Of a stretch of 64,000 nucleotides of DNA, positions 11,891-25,600 are shown one piece after another. The position numbers and the translations under genes are program-made. Each line of letters begins with the position of its first letter. Position 1 is the stretch's first letter. The DNA lies in contig JACTVC010000013.1 of assembly GCA_018417955.1 (NCBI GenBank), positions 1,076,633-1,140,632 on the forward strand. The letters are read 5' to 3'. Source of the DNA: Laccaria trichodermophora (lineage: Eukaryota > Basidiomycota > Agaricomycetes > Agaricales > Hydnangiaceae). The notes under the pieces were generated by a model, which had not been told where the DNA came from, did no database searches, and saw only the letters and a list, made by a program, of their open reading frames with translations.

Positions 11891-12951
11891 TCACCTCGTA
11901 GGCAGAAGCCATGTCAAGTTCGGAGGTCAGTCTCTTTCAGGCCTGAGGCGAAGGCCGCCCAAAAGTTTTGATGCCAAGATGTGACGAGCACGAATCAACG
12001 CAGCGGCACAACTGCTTTCGACGATATAGGACTACCACACCCAGGGTGACCACACAGCCGCGATAGAAACTACTATATGAGACTCATCTTCGTCGCAGAG
12101 GCGACGGCTGACCACCTCGGAAGAACTCTCATTTCCAGGGTATGTATCCCAATGTTCCTATGCAATGAGCCGGCTACGAGTCCCTGAATCGCACTCCAAG
12201 GCCTGGTGCAGAAGGACCTCGCGATACAACGTCGATAAGGTACGGGATGTTCAAGTCGTCCGAAGACCTGTTGAATCGGGGGACTTAACGGGGTTGGACC
12301 TGGTGAAGAGGTGCGATGAGTTGTACCCTGTTCACAGTTGAAGTGCCTCCCCCAGAATTACCCACATTCGCGTATAACCCTACGGAAACTTTGCTGGCCA
12401 TACCCCAAGCCGGAGTCCCTTCAGAAAGGCACATGCACTATAGGCAACACAACTCGAGTTAGTACGTATTCAACTTGTCATCGTCCTTCTCTTACCCTCC
12501 ACCCCCACAGGCGACGATCTCCGCGACAGCGCGTTCCAAGTTCCTACATTCATCAAATTCCTCACATACGTATGCAACCAAAAACTTCTCGGACGCGTCC
12601 CCCTTGATGAAAGCAGTCAAAAATGGCCTTGGGATTCCTGAATCTCCGTTCGTAGTTTCGTTATCCGCAAGTGATTGTACCGCGTCTGAGAAATTTACCG
12701 CAATTCCCGCGAAGAAGGGATTGTTGAAGGAGGTAGAGAGTGAAGGAAACGAAGAGGTTGACATAGTCAAGTCTTGCTACCAAAAGGCTCGGGAGCAGCA
12801 GATCCACCCCCTCGTACTTAAGATAATGAATGAAACCCCTTGGAGAGTATGTAGTACTTTCGAGTTTAACCTTTCAGTTTCTTTCATTTCACTATTGTAA
12901 ATTCAGTAGCAGAGAACAAAAGATTATAGTAACGAGGGGTATTGCTTTCTA
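11891..12951. other. Degenerate sequence with exon-like relics
   Basis: 11891-12330 shows no open frame of note. Around 12510-12650 (+) an acceptor is followed by a short coding-like run (FIKFLTYVCNQKLLGRVPL) that stops quickly. 12640-12850 (+) has another hydrophilic exon-like frame (EVESEGNEEVDIVKSCYQKA) ending at a GT. These look like decayed gene pieces downstream of the leucyl-tRNA synthetase 3' end. Confidence 0.35.
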
Positions 12952-15900
12952 TCATACATTGCGGTATTCAAACGCTGGGCTTCCAGGTTCTGAAGTATCA
13001 ATGATATTCTTCGTGTATCCAGCCTCGCCCTCTTTTTGCCTCGCTTCATCAACCGACAAGACCTCAACTTCCACGAGGTTCAAAGACTTCTTCAGGTAGG
13101 GCAGGATCTCGGTCAGAACGGCGCTCTCTGAGAAGGGCAGGGCACGGTGGAAAGCTGTCTGGGCGCCATATTGCGACATTCGTTTCTACAAAGCAAACAG
13201 CCGTTAGTCTTGTATTGAGCGAAAAATGGATATTCTAACCTTGAATGCCTGAATGAATGGCATAACGCGCTTATCCTTTATCAATCCATTCTGTGTCAGC
13301 AGTTGCTTGACATTCGCATCGTCCACCTTATCCGCAGTCTCGTCGTATGAATCTTTAATAACCTGAACGCAGGTATTCTGCCACTCAGGGAACGTCGTCG
13401 CCACATAAATCCTAACAGCCTTCGGCTTCTTAGGATCAAACATCGACTCCGTCGGCGCCTTCTTGCCTTTAACCTTGCTCATCATCTTCAACAACGACAC
13501 CTCGGCGTCGCGAATCGTCTTGATGGTCTCGCGCATGTAGCTCCCTGCTTCGATCAACGTACGGTCTACGGGTTTGGAGGGTGTAGGCCACAGGGCGAGT
13601 TGGATAGATTGGGGGTTCTTCAGGATGCCTGACCAGATGTGTTCGGCAAAGTGAGGTGCGATGGGTGTGACTAGTAGAGCTGCGATGCGGATCCAGTTGG
13701 TGATTAGATCTGCGTGCATGCCGACGTCTGAGGTCACTTCGCGGTACCAATCTCGCGCGCTCTGCAGCTCGTAGAATCCGTACTTTAGGGCGTCTTTGTA
13801 ATTTGTTCTGTTCAAACAATTTAGGGTAGCACAGGGTGGGAGGGTAAGGGACGAACGCTTCGTAATGACTGTGGGTAATGTTGATCAGCTCGTTGACCTC
13901 TTGCTCGAAGACCTCGTCATGGTAATTTCGAGGACCAGACCGGAGGTTAGCGTGGTCGTTGACGATTTCCTAAGAAAAGGAAGGTCAACCAGAGCAAAGT
14001 AAATCGAAATGATAAAACCTACCTCACACCATCCCAACAAAGTATGCACCCTAAGAATATTCGCATTCGCCGTCTTCTCCTCAAAATTCGCATCCTCCAA
14101 ACCGTCCCCAGCGTCCGCCAAACTCAACCTCGTCGCATCCGCACCAAACTTCTCAATAGCCTCCCGCAATGTCAACGAGTTCCCCGTACTCTTTGACATC
14201 TTCTTTCCATTCAGCATCAAGTGCCCGTTCGTCCGCATGCTCAGGGGCCACTTGTCCTCAGGGAACAGCGCAGCGTGGTTGTACAGCGCGAAGGTTAGGT
14301 GGTTGGGGACCAAATCCTTTGCTGAGGAACGGATGTCGAAGGGGTAGAAGAACTCGTATTCGTGTTTGAGGGCGTCGGCTTTCTCTTTGGGTAGGGGGGC
14401 TGGGGATGGGAAGGGTCCGTTGCAGAAGATGTATTCCCAGATTTCGTCGGTCATTTGCTCGGGAGTGATGCCCAATGGACCTGGTTTGCTTCCATCAATG
14501 CTGCCTTCTGTAATAGCAGTTAGACGCAACCGTGTTTTTCAAGAGCGAAAAAGCATACCATGCAGCAACTGTGCGACAGTGTAATAGCTCATGTAAATCG
14601 TCGAGTCACTCAAGGATTCCACCAAGAAATGTCGATCCCAGGGCAACTCCGAACCCAAACCATACGTCCGCGCACAAGCCCACTTGTTCAACCACGCCAG
14701 GGTCTTTTCAAACGCATGTCGTGTTTCTTGAGAATGGGTGTTCATCTTGGCCAATAACCTTTTCTTTCATCAGCTCCAAGGCGCAAAACAAAATGCAGGA
14801 AAAAAACCTTACCCTTCAGTCTGCGCCCTCCAAACAGGCTCTCCATAATCCAAATACCACTGATCCATCAGGGCAACAACACACTCATCCGCACTCCGCG
14901 AAATGACCAATCCCTCCGGCTCAGCGTACGCAAACGCCACACCAGCCTTGATCATCGCCTCCCTAACCTTCGGCTTCGCATCCTGCACGCTTTCGCCCTT
15001 GTACTCCCCAACTAACATGGTCCCGTTATAAAAGCCCTCTTTATACGCAATCTCCTTCGCCTCAGCAAGCTGCTTCGTATCTTTTTGAGATTGGATCTTT
15101 AGCTGCTTGACGATGGCGGGTGCCGTCATCTCTCCGTAGGTCGGTGTGGAGATGACGGGGACGGGGTCTATGGATGCCCATGCAGGCTCGATTTTGTAGA
15201 ATTCGGTTTTCTTGCGTAGGTCCATTAGGGTCTGGTAGTCGTCTGGTGAATCGGAGGGCACGGATGTGACGACGCCCGTTCCCTACTTCTTGTGTTAGCT
15301 CGCGAGTCATGTTAAGTGTGCAATACGCACCTTGGTAGCTAGGACGTTATCCATTGGTAAGACGTAGACCTCGGGGTTGATCGCATAGGGCGCTTTGATC
15401 TTGGTCCCAACGATCTTGGCTCCGTCCAGTTCAGCTAGTTGTTCAATGTGTCCGCGTGGAGTGATAGTCCCCTGGAAAGCCATGTTGCGAGCAGCCCGCA
15501 AGGTGCAGACGAAAGCCTCCTTGTCATTGACGGCGAACAACCCATATTTAATCGACGTCCCAACGAAGCAGTTGGTTTGGCCGTACCTGCTTCCTTAGTA
15601 ATTGTCAAAGATAGGAAGCTCGAAAGGCTTACATGGTTTCAGGACGCAAAGTAGCCGCTACCAAGAAGACCTTTCGGTCACCGACCTTGCCTTCGATCGC
15701 AGCCTTGGCTGAAGGGCTCCATTCGACCACCTCCATCTTGATACCGGTATATTCCTGTGGTCCAAAGCCTTCTCCATCCTGACGATCGTGATCCATACAT
15801 GGCTGTCCATCCTTGGGGCTGTAGATGGTGTACCGCTCGCCAAATTTGATTTTGCCCAGCTTGTACAGTTTGTTCACCTGCCATCGGACAAAGGCATCGT

Positions 15901-16737
15901 AGTAGGGATTAGCTTTTGTTGTCAAGAAGGACCTTCGCCAATCTATACGCGAGCCGAAGGCGTTGTTGTCGTTCTAAATATTTTTTAGCTGCGGTGTAGC
16001 GTGTAGAACAAAAAAACTGACAATGGCAATGGGAGGGAAGTAGGTCAACCAGTACAAGGGATCCGCAAACTTCTTGATCTCAGCTCTTGGCACGCCGATG
16101 GACTCCATAATTTGGAACTGGTAAGTCAGTCCTGTTGACTTTGCCACCAATTTTCCCTTCTTCGCCTTGCTCTTATCACCCGCCGCCGCCTCTTCCTTCT
16201 CCTTCTCCGCCTCTGCCTCCGCGTCTATCGCCGCTTGCACTTGCTCATAATTCTCGAAATCAGGTCCGAACAACTCCATTTCCCGTATAATTTTGTCCGA
16301 TGACGCCTAACCCATCCTCAGCGACAGAAAAAGGTACGAAATCAAAACGCACCTTGATAGGCATCCCCGTAACATGGAATCCATGCGGAAACAACACACG
16401 CTTGCCCAACATCCGCTGGTACCCCGCTGCAAACTCGATTTTCGAGATGGTAAATGCATGACCCAAGTGCAAGCTGCCATTCATGTATGGGTATGGAAAA
16501 TTTCCGAACCATTTCGGGTATTTCGCCTTGACTTCCGCGGAGGAGAGGCCAGCTAGCTCTGCTGGAGGAGGCGCGTTGACCTCGAAGAGACGTTCCGATT
16601 GCCAACGATCTTGGTACTGCTTTTCTAGTGACTTTAGGTGATCTCGCTTGCCGGTCTGTGTTGCGATGAGATGAGAGTGGGGAGAAGAGAGAGAAAGAGA
16701 GGAGACGAACTTGGGCCAGCTCAATAGTCTGTGCCAT
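12952..16737 (-). CDS. CDC60: Cytosolic leucyl-tRNA synthetase
   Basis: Class I aminoacyl-tRNA synthetase charging tRNA-Leu in the cytosol. The ATG at 16737 gives a 9-codon first exon (MAQTIELAQ). Exon 2 (16353-16655) begins [15 protein letters not shown] and holds the HIGH-type motif HLGH after [10 protein letters not shown]. Exon 3 starts at 16306. The CP1 editing domain follows (LRPETM, then [16 protein letters not shown]). The KMSKS loop is intact ([12 protein letters not shown]), followed by the anticodon-binding helices and the C-terminal domain. Overall size, about 1,100 residues, fits eukaryotic/archaeal-type LeuRS. The reading frame is maintained across some eight short introns. Housekeeping, probably single copy. 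Exact internal splice sites in the C-terminal third were not all checked. Confidence 0.95.
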
Positions 16738-16973
16738 TTTTGGAGAGCTGTGGTACGGTCTTCTAGTGAGTGTCCAAAGACTGGGCAGTCTTGTTGGGAG
16801 GAAGGAAAGAGCGGAAATCGTGAATCGATGTATCTAGTCAATCAGTGTGCACTTTTCTTGTAATTTGAGCCGAGTCATATGGACAACGTCAATGAAATTT
16901 TGTTGGCAGTAATCTTATCTTATCTATAAACTAATCTCATTTCTTCATCTAATCGCAATTGCTTCTAACCATC

Positions 16974-18504
16974 ATGCCAGGCGCTAATTACATGGGTGGA
17001 AAACGGTACTCTCCCTATTTATTTCATCCAATACAATTGACAGAACCATCTTGAAGAAATGCGGCAAAGGCACGAACGAGAGATGTCGTCGGTCGACAAC
17101 AGAAAGGCTTCTTCGGACGTCAACGTCTCAATATTCTTTCCAAGGGACTTCAAACATCAACACCCAAATTGTCAAGAGACGCGCCGCATCCTCGAGCAAA
17201 GGAGGAAATAACACTGGCTCATGCGCATTTAAACCATATCCCAGAGCCACCAAGCCCCTTGCCATCGACGCCTCCACATAGGAAAAAGCAGAGAGTGCTC
17301 ATGGAAGCGCATACATCTAGCTCTGGAGCAAGTGGAAGCAGTCGAAGACAGTCAAAGGTGCTTGATGCGTTGGATATAGAAGAACGTGAGTCCCCAGGTG
17401 CTCTGAGTGTCGTGCTATTACAGAGGCTAGCAAAGCAATGTTCTTGAGGGGCATGCTGGACCGGATTTTAGCTATGCCTGATCTGGCTGGGCTCGCCAGC
17501 GTGATGGAGGCAGAAAGGTCGATGCCTAAGCAGGTCGTTCCACTTTCATCATCCGTGAAGAGACAAGTACGTGTTTTTCATTTCGCGATATGCGCAACTT
17601 GAATTTTCTCCAGAGAACGCCTTCTCCTTTAGGCGACCATCATTCTTATGGACTGTACGGGAATCGGTCTTCTTCATCCGTTCCTTCTATCATGGACGAG
17701 CCATTGACACACGAGCAGACAGATATGGGAGAACGAGCGCATATATTCACAGAGTCTGTGCACAGTACATCGTCGAAGGGAACATATCAATCGTCCAAAC
17801 ACGAAAGTGTGCAACTAGAATTCGAGGAAAGCCAGCAAGAGGAAGAGAGCGACTTCAACGACAGTGGCTATGCCGAGCTCGAATCAAAGGAATTTGACCA
17901 CGAATCCATTTGGCCTCGCTCCAGTTCCCCTCGCTTCTCTGATTCCTCTCCCAAAAAGGGCTCAGGAGAGAGTTGTGACCTCCAAGTGTGGTCGTCGTCT
18001 CCTCAATCACGGCGCGCGGAGACGGAACCTTTGGTGCACTATAGCTCATCAACCTCCGAGGTTCCAATGTCGGACGACGCTGGCTTGGGTAATTCATGGT
18101 TACCTTCCGTGATTAATCTGAAGCCACGGCGAGCGGGATCCTGGCCCGCTTATGGTTGCTTGTTCGAGCAAGACGATCCATGGCGCACAATCGGCCTGAT
18201 TCTTGGGCTTCCGGAGTCTACGCCAGTGGTTGAGGAGATGGGCTTTTCGATGAGCGTTGATGAAGATCAGGATGTTGCCTTCGAGATGCTGGACAGGATC
18301 ACGGACGACTTTTTTCTCGAAGAGTTTGAGGATGGTGAGGAGAGTGTGTCGAGATCGGCCGAACCTGGAATTGCGAGAGTACAAACGCCACTGGAAGTGG
18401 GATCTCTGAATAAATCAGTTATCGCAGTGGCGGAGCTGCGAGAGCTTGACGGGAAATTTTTAGGACCTAGTTTGTTCGTGGAGGATGATAGCGAAGATGA
18501 CTGA
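16974..18504 (+). CDS. Unknown nuclear-type hydrophilic protein
   Basis: Four exons: 16974-17005, 17057-17385, 17424-17566 and 17614-18504. The first intron needs the acceptor at 17055-17056 to keep frame, giving an N-terminus MPGANYMGGKRNAAKARTRD. The protein is basic at its start, with a PHRKKQR patch that could be a nuclear signal. A short helix (FLRGMLDRILAMPDLAGLA) follows, then a long Ser/Glu-rich acidic part and a conserved-looking block near residues 360-400 (WPAYGCLFEQDDPWRTIGLI). It ends in acidic EDDSEDD. It is divergent from leucyl-tRNA synthetase, with about 240 bases between the two starts. No family recognised. Confidence 0.65.
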
Positions 18505-18701
18505 TTCGAGTCATAAGTGCGTGGGAAAGGGGCCGAACGTGACAAATGAGTGACACCGCCTTTTCCGCTTGCCTTTTGTCCGCTTTTGTCACCACACACC
18601 TTAACCACAACCACTCAATCGCTCAGCTACAGCAGCTGCGACATTCATCTAATCTCTCTTTCGTCCAATCCTTTCTTGCTCCGTTCACGACCACCGCTCC
18701 A

Positions 18702-21210
18702 ATGTTCTCCAGTCCCTCTCCAGCACCAGGCTCACGTGCATTAGCTTCCAACGCCCTTCGCAGTGCAGGTCTCATCGACAGAGACAGAGATGCCACAATG
18801 CGCGACGCAACCGACAAGCCTGGCGGTCGGAAAGGCTCATCCAAGATTCGCTCGCACCGTATACGCCCGATTGACGCATTCAAAGATGGCGCCGGTCCAA
18901 GCCACAGGGTAATTATAACGCTCATTTCTCTTACTTTCTGGACAGGGAAGGGCACTTCGCACACATTGCTCGGTCCTGTCGCCATCCCCCCTCCCCCCTT
19001 TTAATCAGAAGAATGACCAGGAGCTTACGCATCCCTCGAATATCTACGCAGCTTTCAACACGCATATCTACCTCAACGTCCCATGCTGGTCCCTCTGACA
19101 CTTTGTCCATCCGCGGTGCTGGTGCTGCACGACCCACTGCGGCAGGGCGCATACGCAGGAACGCAATCTCTTCCAATTCACCATCCGGCATCCCAGTTCG
19201 CATTTCTACATCAGGAAAGTCAAAGCAAGCGGTTGAACATTGGAGGGAACTTGTTCGAAAGCGCTGGAATCCTGAAGAACGTTTTTTGAATCTCGAGGTA
19301 AGCTGTCTGCCGTGGTAGTCGTTGTCAACCCTATACTTCGCAGCCACCTCCATCTGTTTTTGTACATCCGTGACTCATTAATATATCTTTCAGTCGATGA
19401 TTGAGGATGAAGTCGTGAAGAAGTACAATCTTACACCACCTGGATCCGGAAATGGATCCGCTCGTGATGCTGCGGTCATCTTTAAAATTGCGAGTGAACT
19501 CAAGCCCGAGGTGAGACAGTTTTGTTCGGTGATTCTCTATGGTTTCTTACATCGAATTCTCAGGTGAAAACGCTGTCACTCGCCGGCAACAATATGACCG
19601 GAGTGCATTTGACCTTTCTAAGCAGATACCTACCTCGCCTTGCGAACCTTTCCCTGCGAAAAAACAATATCTGTGCATGGAAGGATCTGGACTATATCTC
19701 TACACGGAGGGACAAGTTGGTTCATTTGCGGGAGTTGATACTCCTAGACAACCCAATTCGGGATATGGAATTCAAGAACGGTCGTGGAGATCGTTACAAG
19801 AGGTTGGTAAACCCCTTTTTAGAGCGATGGTTTACTTATCTTTGAGTTATTAGCGAACTGTGTCGGAGATTTACTTCCTTAGAGGTGCTGGACCAGGAAG
19901 CCATCACCCAGATATCCTTCGACGTACCACAGCCATCGGTTACCAAGGCTGACGTTGTAAAGCCCACATCGACAATATTCCCATGCGAGATGGGTCCATC
20001 TTTCGTTACGGGCGTCGATGGATCCATTGTCAGCACTTTTCTGGTTCGGTAAGTTTCCTCGACTTCGCCCTTTGTCCTGAACTCATGTCCACACAAAGCT
20101 TTTTCAACATGTTTGATAATCAGAGGGAGGCTCTTATCAACGCCTACGACCCATTGGCTACCTTCAGCTTTTCGGCCAACACCGCAATACCCATACGCGC
20201 GAGAATCGAAGGATTTCATTCATCACGCAACATGCCGAACCAAAGAAAGTTGGAGTGGGGGACGTGGTTGACTGGAGGCGCTGGTGGATCGAGAAATCTC
20301 AACAGGATAGCTGGAGGGTTAGACAAGGCGGTGCAGAGTTTGCATATCGGCGGCGAGGCAACGGTGAAAGCCCTCGCCAATCTACCTAAAACTAGGCACG
20401 ACATTGGGGGTCCTCCTGAAAAGTTTTGTTTGGATTCGTTTCCTGTTGCGCATGGTCAAGGAATGGGGTTGTTGTTGACGATACATGGGCAGTTTACGGA
20501 AGGTACGTTAAGGATTTGGTGAAAGTGAATGATGTAGATTGACGTGGGTGCTTGTCTTTTTGTCTTGGACAGTCGGTACGGAAGGTATTAGATCATTTGA
20601 TCGTACGTTCATCCTGGCGCCAGCTGTGGAAGGGTCTAGGTGTGTTCGTTTTTTCCTCATATATCTGAACTTCTTTGCTCACATTCATGCGTTCTTTTCT
20701 TCCTCGGCTTCCAGTGCGAAGCTCAACGGCTGGGATGTGGTGATCCTCTCTGATCAATGGATCATTCGTGGTTATTCCAGTCATGAAGCATGGAAGCCTG
20801 GCCCGATGTTGGTACAAGCAGCGTCAAAGCATTCGTCCACCATCAATACCATAAACGCCACTGCGCCCGCGCTGTACGAACTCGAGTCCTTGCCTGTCGA
20901 TCAACAAGCTACACTCGCGCTCATGGTACGTACCTCCCCCCCACATTCATCCCCGCCCGACGTCTGGTTTACCTTTTACCTCCTATACAGCCTGAGATGC
21001 AACGTAATCTAGTGTTGCAAACAATTGCGCGGACCGGGTTAAACGTCAAGTTTTCTGTTGACTGTTTGACAGGTAATGGATGGGACCTAGAGAGGGCGGT
21101 TGCAAACTTCAATCAGGTCAAGGTGGGTTTCAAGACATTTCCTTCTCACCACTGTCGGTTTGCTGATATTTTTTGTTTAGGGAACATTGGCCAGGGACGC
21201 ATTTTTGTAA
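18702..21210 (+). CDS. MEX67: mRNA export receptor MEX67/NXF1
   Basis: Large subunit of the heterodimer that carries mRNPs through the nuclear pore. A Ser-rich N-terminus is followed by leucine-rich repeats ([35 protein letters not shown]), an NTF2-like domain ([18 protein letters not shown] ... [12 protein letters not shown] ... [16 protein letters not shown]) and a C-terminal UBA-like TAP-C domain ending GTLARDAFL. Later exons: 19394-19510, 19564-19802, 19854-20048, 20099-20502, 20573-20639, 20715-20925, 20991-21122 and 21181-21210, all GT-AG and in frame. Exon 1 (18702-18908) must join exon 2 in the frame used at 19052-19297. The acceptor at 19050-19051 is the best fit but the least certain point. 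Confidence 0.9.
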
Positions 21211-22314
21211 TGCGGTGCAAGAAGGCAGATGGGAAAGCGTTCGACCATGTATGCCATGACGAAATGGATTGGCATGAAATTCTATCTTATTATTCTGTCT
21301 TCGTTAACTCGTCTTTGGATTCTTCAAGTTCGTCGATCGGACTATCTCATCCGCGCGCTTTTCTTCTGTTTGAATTACCTTTAACCTCCATTGACACTTC
21401 TAAATTCCCCCCTCAACTCCAATGTAACATAATACAATAGCACGATACATACAATACATATTATGGGTCACCCCCCATTCATCACCATTTTTTGCATATA
21501 CAGGCGTTCTCGGCCAATGTGTTCACTGTGTGCTCAGTTCACGCAACAATTGAATTTGATGGATATGGCATAGACTGGTCTCCCAAATTGCTCTCAGCTG
21601 TCCTCGTGGTTCCGAGTCATCTCCTTCAGATATCCGCGTGTTCGCTTACGAGGAGGGTTGAGTTATTCAATTCAATATGTCGGGGGTGAAAAAAAAACAA
21701 GTTCTTTGATTTATTGGAAGAAGCGCTGGCGCTTCCATCTCTTGTCGCGTGAGTCAGGGAGCCAAAGTAAATTTGCCAACTCCGATCTTCACCATTTGGT
21801 ATAGGCCTTGTCTGCCTTATTCGAAAGGAATACGCTAGATTATGGAACCTCGCACCGGTTGGAACTTGGAGGGGTTTGGACAACGACGATCTTATCACAC
21901 ACCCATCCCTTCATCTATCTATATTGACAGCATGTCATCTAGCTTGTTGAATACTAGTAATATAGTGAAGATATCGATATCGATATCATGGAAATCTCCA
22001 AGAATGTCCCAAGAATATCTTAACCCTTGAGATTTCCTTTCTCGTCCGTCATGAGTGCTGAGCTGTGCTAAGCGTCAGCGTCCGCATGCTCGCATTTTGC
22101 TTTTGGGCAAAGGGGTGCAGATTCCAGGAAACGGGGTGACGGCAAAATTGCAGGGAAAGCGGTGTGCTTGTGCGCCTCGAGGCCCGGGCCAGGCGGGATT
22201 TTCAAATGTCGAAATTGGGCGGAGGATCGGTAGGGAAAATTTGGGACATACGGAGTTTCCAAAAGCATCGAATTGTTGTTCCTCTCCCCTGCCCTTTTCT
22301 GATTGTCAATTGAC
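21211..22314. other. Intergenic, nothing recognised
   Basis: 3' flank of MEX67 and upstream flank of the duplicated ankyrin unit. It contains only short overlapping frames and a small GATATC-rich palindromic run near 21970-21990. No RNA gene or mobile element was recognised. Confidence 0.5.
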
Positions 22315-22698
22315 ATGCTCGGTCCTGTGCTCAAGCAAATGGATTTTCACCGCCAAAAATATGCCTCGTTGCATTTAGCCCATTTTCTCCGCGCCGGTGG
22401 GTCCCTCCGTCCCTTTTTCTCATATTTATTATGTTGGCCCAAATCGACCCCAAGCCTCGAGGTGATCCTCTACCTTGTCCTCACGGTATTTCTTCTCCCT
22501 CCCCTCGTCAACTGTTCCGCCCGCACCCCTTCATCATCACGAACTTCTGAGCTATAAAGAACAAAGCTTCGTGAAATCCGTCATCAACGCGTTCTTCTAC
22601 TTCTCCGTCGTCATCCAGCATCTCTGTCTCTCTCTTTTACTCTTTACTTGCTTAGACTCTCCTTTGACTCCATCCTTTCGTGACAATCTCTTTTTTAC

Positions 22699-25600
22699 AT
22701 GGACACCAACCAACATTCTTTCGAAAATTTCGGTCTACAACGCGCTGCGGCTGCGGGCGACGATGAAGGCGTTCGTCAGGCTCTTCATTTAGGTGCGGAC
22801 GTGAACGCCTTGACCATTGAAGGGAAGACGGCGCTTATGTCTGCCATTGCTGGAGACAAGTACGTGGTTTTTCTCTTTGATTCTGCGCGACATGGTTACC
22901 AAGCAGTCATTGTCCCTCCAGCTGGGAGAATCTCGACGCGTTTAACGCGTCTTTCATGACTTCCAAGCGACTAGACGCCATACGCGTCATCCTCAATCAC
23001 CCCCATATCTCGCTACTCACCCTCAACCTACCTCACCACGCTATGAACGGGACTATACCTCTTGGCATGGCTGCTTGGCTGAACATGCCCGAAGTTGTCC
23101 GTCTGCTCCTTGAAGAAAGCGCTGATTGCGTTTCCGTGGATGGAATGGATTGCCACGGTGCGACAGCTTTGATGTGTAAGATTTGTTCTTGGTCTCTCAG
23201 TCAACCCTGCCTTTCTGACCTATACCTTTTTCAGATGCTGCTCGTGATGGTGGCCTTGACGTGGTCCAGATCTTGGTATGTTTTCCTATGCACTCAACTG
23301 ACCCTTGTGCTCATATCCGTTAGTTGTCCCATGGAGCCCGTCCAGATTTCAGGGATCGCAATCACCGCACATCAATCCAGTTTGCTCTTGCCCACCCTCA
23401 AATTCTTTGGTTATGCGAAACCGTTTTACGTCGTCATAGACGGCGAGAAAGTCAAGTGAGTCATCGTTTGCTCCTCGTTACTTTTGCTTTGCCGACACTT
23501 AGTCTAGTCCGCGGATCGAGGAAAGCTGTTCTCGGAATCCAAACACATTTTAGAGTTGGCAAGCGCGGCGGCACCTTCATCCGATGATCTCGAACCTCCA
23601 CAACTCTCTATCTTTACGAACGAAGCAACTTCAAGGTTGACCAATACACTCATTTCTTCCATCCGCACATCCGACCTGTCTTTCATTCATTCCATACTTT
23701 TCTCCCCTCCCTTACCTCCGTCGGCGCCTGCGGCCTTGTATCCGATGTCTGTTCCCGCTCTCGTAAACCTTCCCGATTCGAAAGGCTGGAGTCTCATACA
23801 TCACTGCGTCGCCGTGGAATCTCCCTCCATCGAAATTCTAGACACTTTGTACTATGCAGGAGCCGATATGGCCCTATTCACAACTCACGAACAACGAACA
23901 CCACTGCATATTCTCGCGCAATCAGCACCTGTACTTTCCGGTCAACCAGACCACGCACTTTCATTGTATAATTTTGTTGTACATCTCCTTCGCGACCTCC
24001 GTGCCCCCTTTTCCGCTAAGGACAAGTGGGACGAAACTTGTATCCACGTTGCCGCTGAACACGGCAACTGTATCGAATTGTTGATGTTTTTCCTGGATTT
24101 CGATTCCACTGGTTCCGTTCGCGAACAGAAAAACTCCCGAGGGTATGTTATATCTTATTCCAACCATAACTTGTCTAATGCATGAGCTTTGCGTAGGTTG
24201 ACAGCCTTAGAAGTAGCAAAACCCGAATTCCTTATCGCTTTTGGAGAAAATACTGAAAACACGAGATCTGTTTCCGCTCTTTCCAACTACACCATTAAAC
24301 CAACTGGTTCCTTCGCGTCACTTGCCTCATTTTCCGGATGGTCAGACTTTATCACTGTACAAGACGACACTGCATCACTCTACACTCCTTCGTCTCTCGA
24401 CGTGGCCGTGACAGCTCAATTGGTCCTCTCTAACCTTCGTCGAACGTCCCCTATTGGTCGACACCACAACGATCCTGCTTACCTTGCTCAACTAGACGAG
24501 CTCCTGACTGAAACTACTCAACAAAGCCAAACCCTTGTGCAACATTTTCGTGACAAGGCAAATGATGCTCTCAAGGAGATCGCAGAGCTGCGCAAGGGTG
24601 CAGAACGAATCGACGCGCTTAGGAATGCCGTTTCCCATGCGGCCAGGGGCAAACTCGCCGTGAGAGGCATCCGTCCCATTCCTCCCAAGAAGCGATATCG
24701 CGATTCCGAGGATTCTCAAACGACTGCAGTTTCTACGCTCTCCGATTACCCAGTCGATTGGGTCCCTGCTTCCCCTCATGCTAACGATCGTTGTGACGTT
24801 GCGACCCAAACCACTCTGCTTGATGTCCTGAATATGAATCCTAGTGCGACTTCCCGCTCAAATCCGGCAGCTTGGACTTCCTTCCTTGAGAACTTTGTTC
24901 ACAGTGACGATCCATCCATGTACAAATCGTACCTCGCAGGCCTCTGGGAGGTTAACCGTGAACTTGAGGAACTCGAGGAGAAAGTGACCCCTTCAGACAT
25001 TTCTGGTCATGACTATGGCTCTACGAGATCAACCATCGACTCGCGGGTGAAGAGTCTCTCGAAGAAAAAGAAGAAGTTGGAGGACAAGCTCAAGGAATTG
25101 GAGTCGGAGCAGAAGGGGGAGAAGAAGGGGACCTCAAGGCTAAAAGCTTGGCTCAAACGGGTCGTTCTTCCCGTCCAACATCAGACCAAGCTTGAATTGG
25201 TTCTAGACGTCGACGAGGAAAGGTGTAATGTGGGGACGGAAGTATCCCTGCCCAAGAACTGCTCGCCCGCTCAGGAGGCCTTTGATGCGTCCATCGATGG
25301 TGCTCTGAGAACGTCGCAGTTGGTCCTTCACTCTGCGTGGCGTGACTTGAAAACAGTTCAAGATTGCCTGGCTTCCGTGGGTAGATTGATACAGAGCTTT
25401 CATTCAGTAGCTTATCTTCATTTATGCAGGCCGAGCAACTCATCGAGTCTGCCAATAACTTCATCACCAGGGCTGAGCGTGTAATCAAAAGAGCGGTTAA
25501 GGTTAGTCATCCCAAATTCCTTCCTGCTAGTCGCGTTGTTGAACTTGTGTGACAGAAACGAAATGCAATGCTCGCCACACTCCGTGCATCGGAGGCAGGC

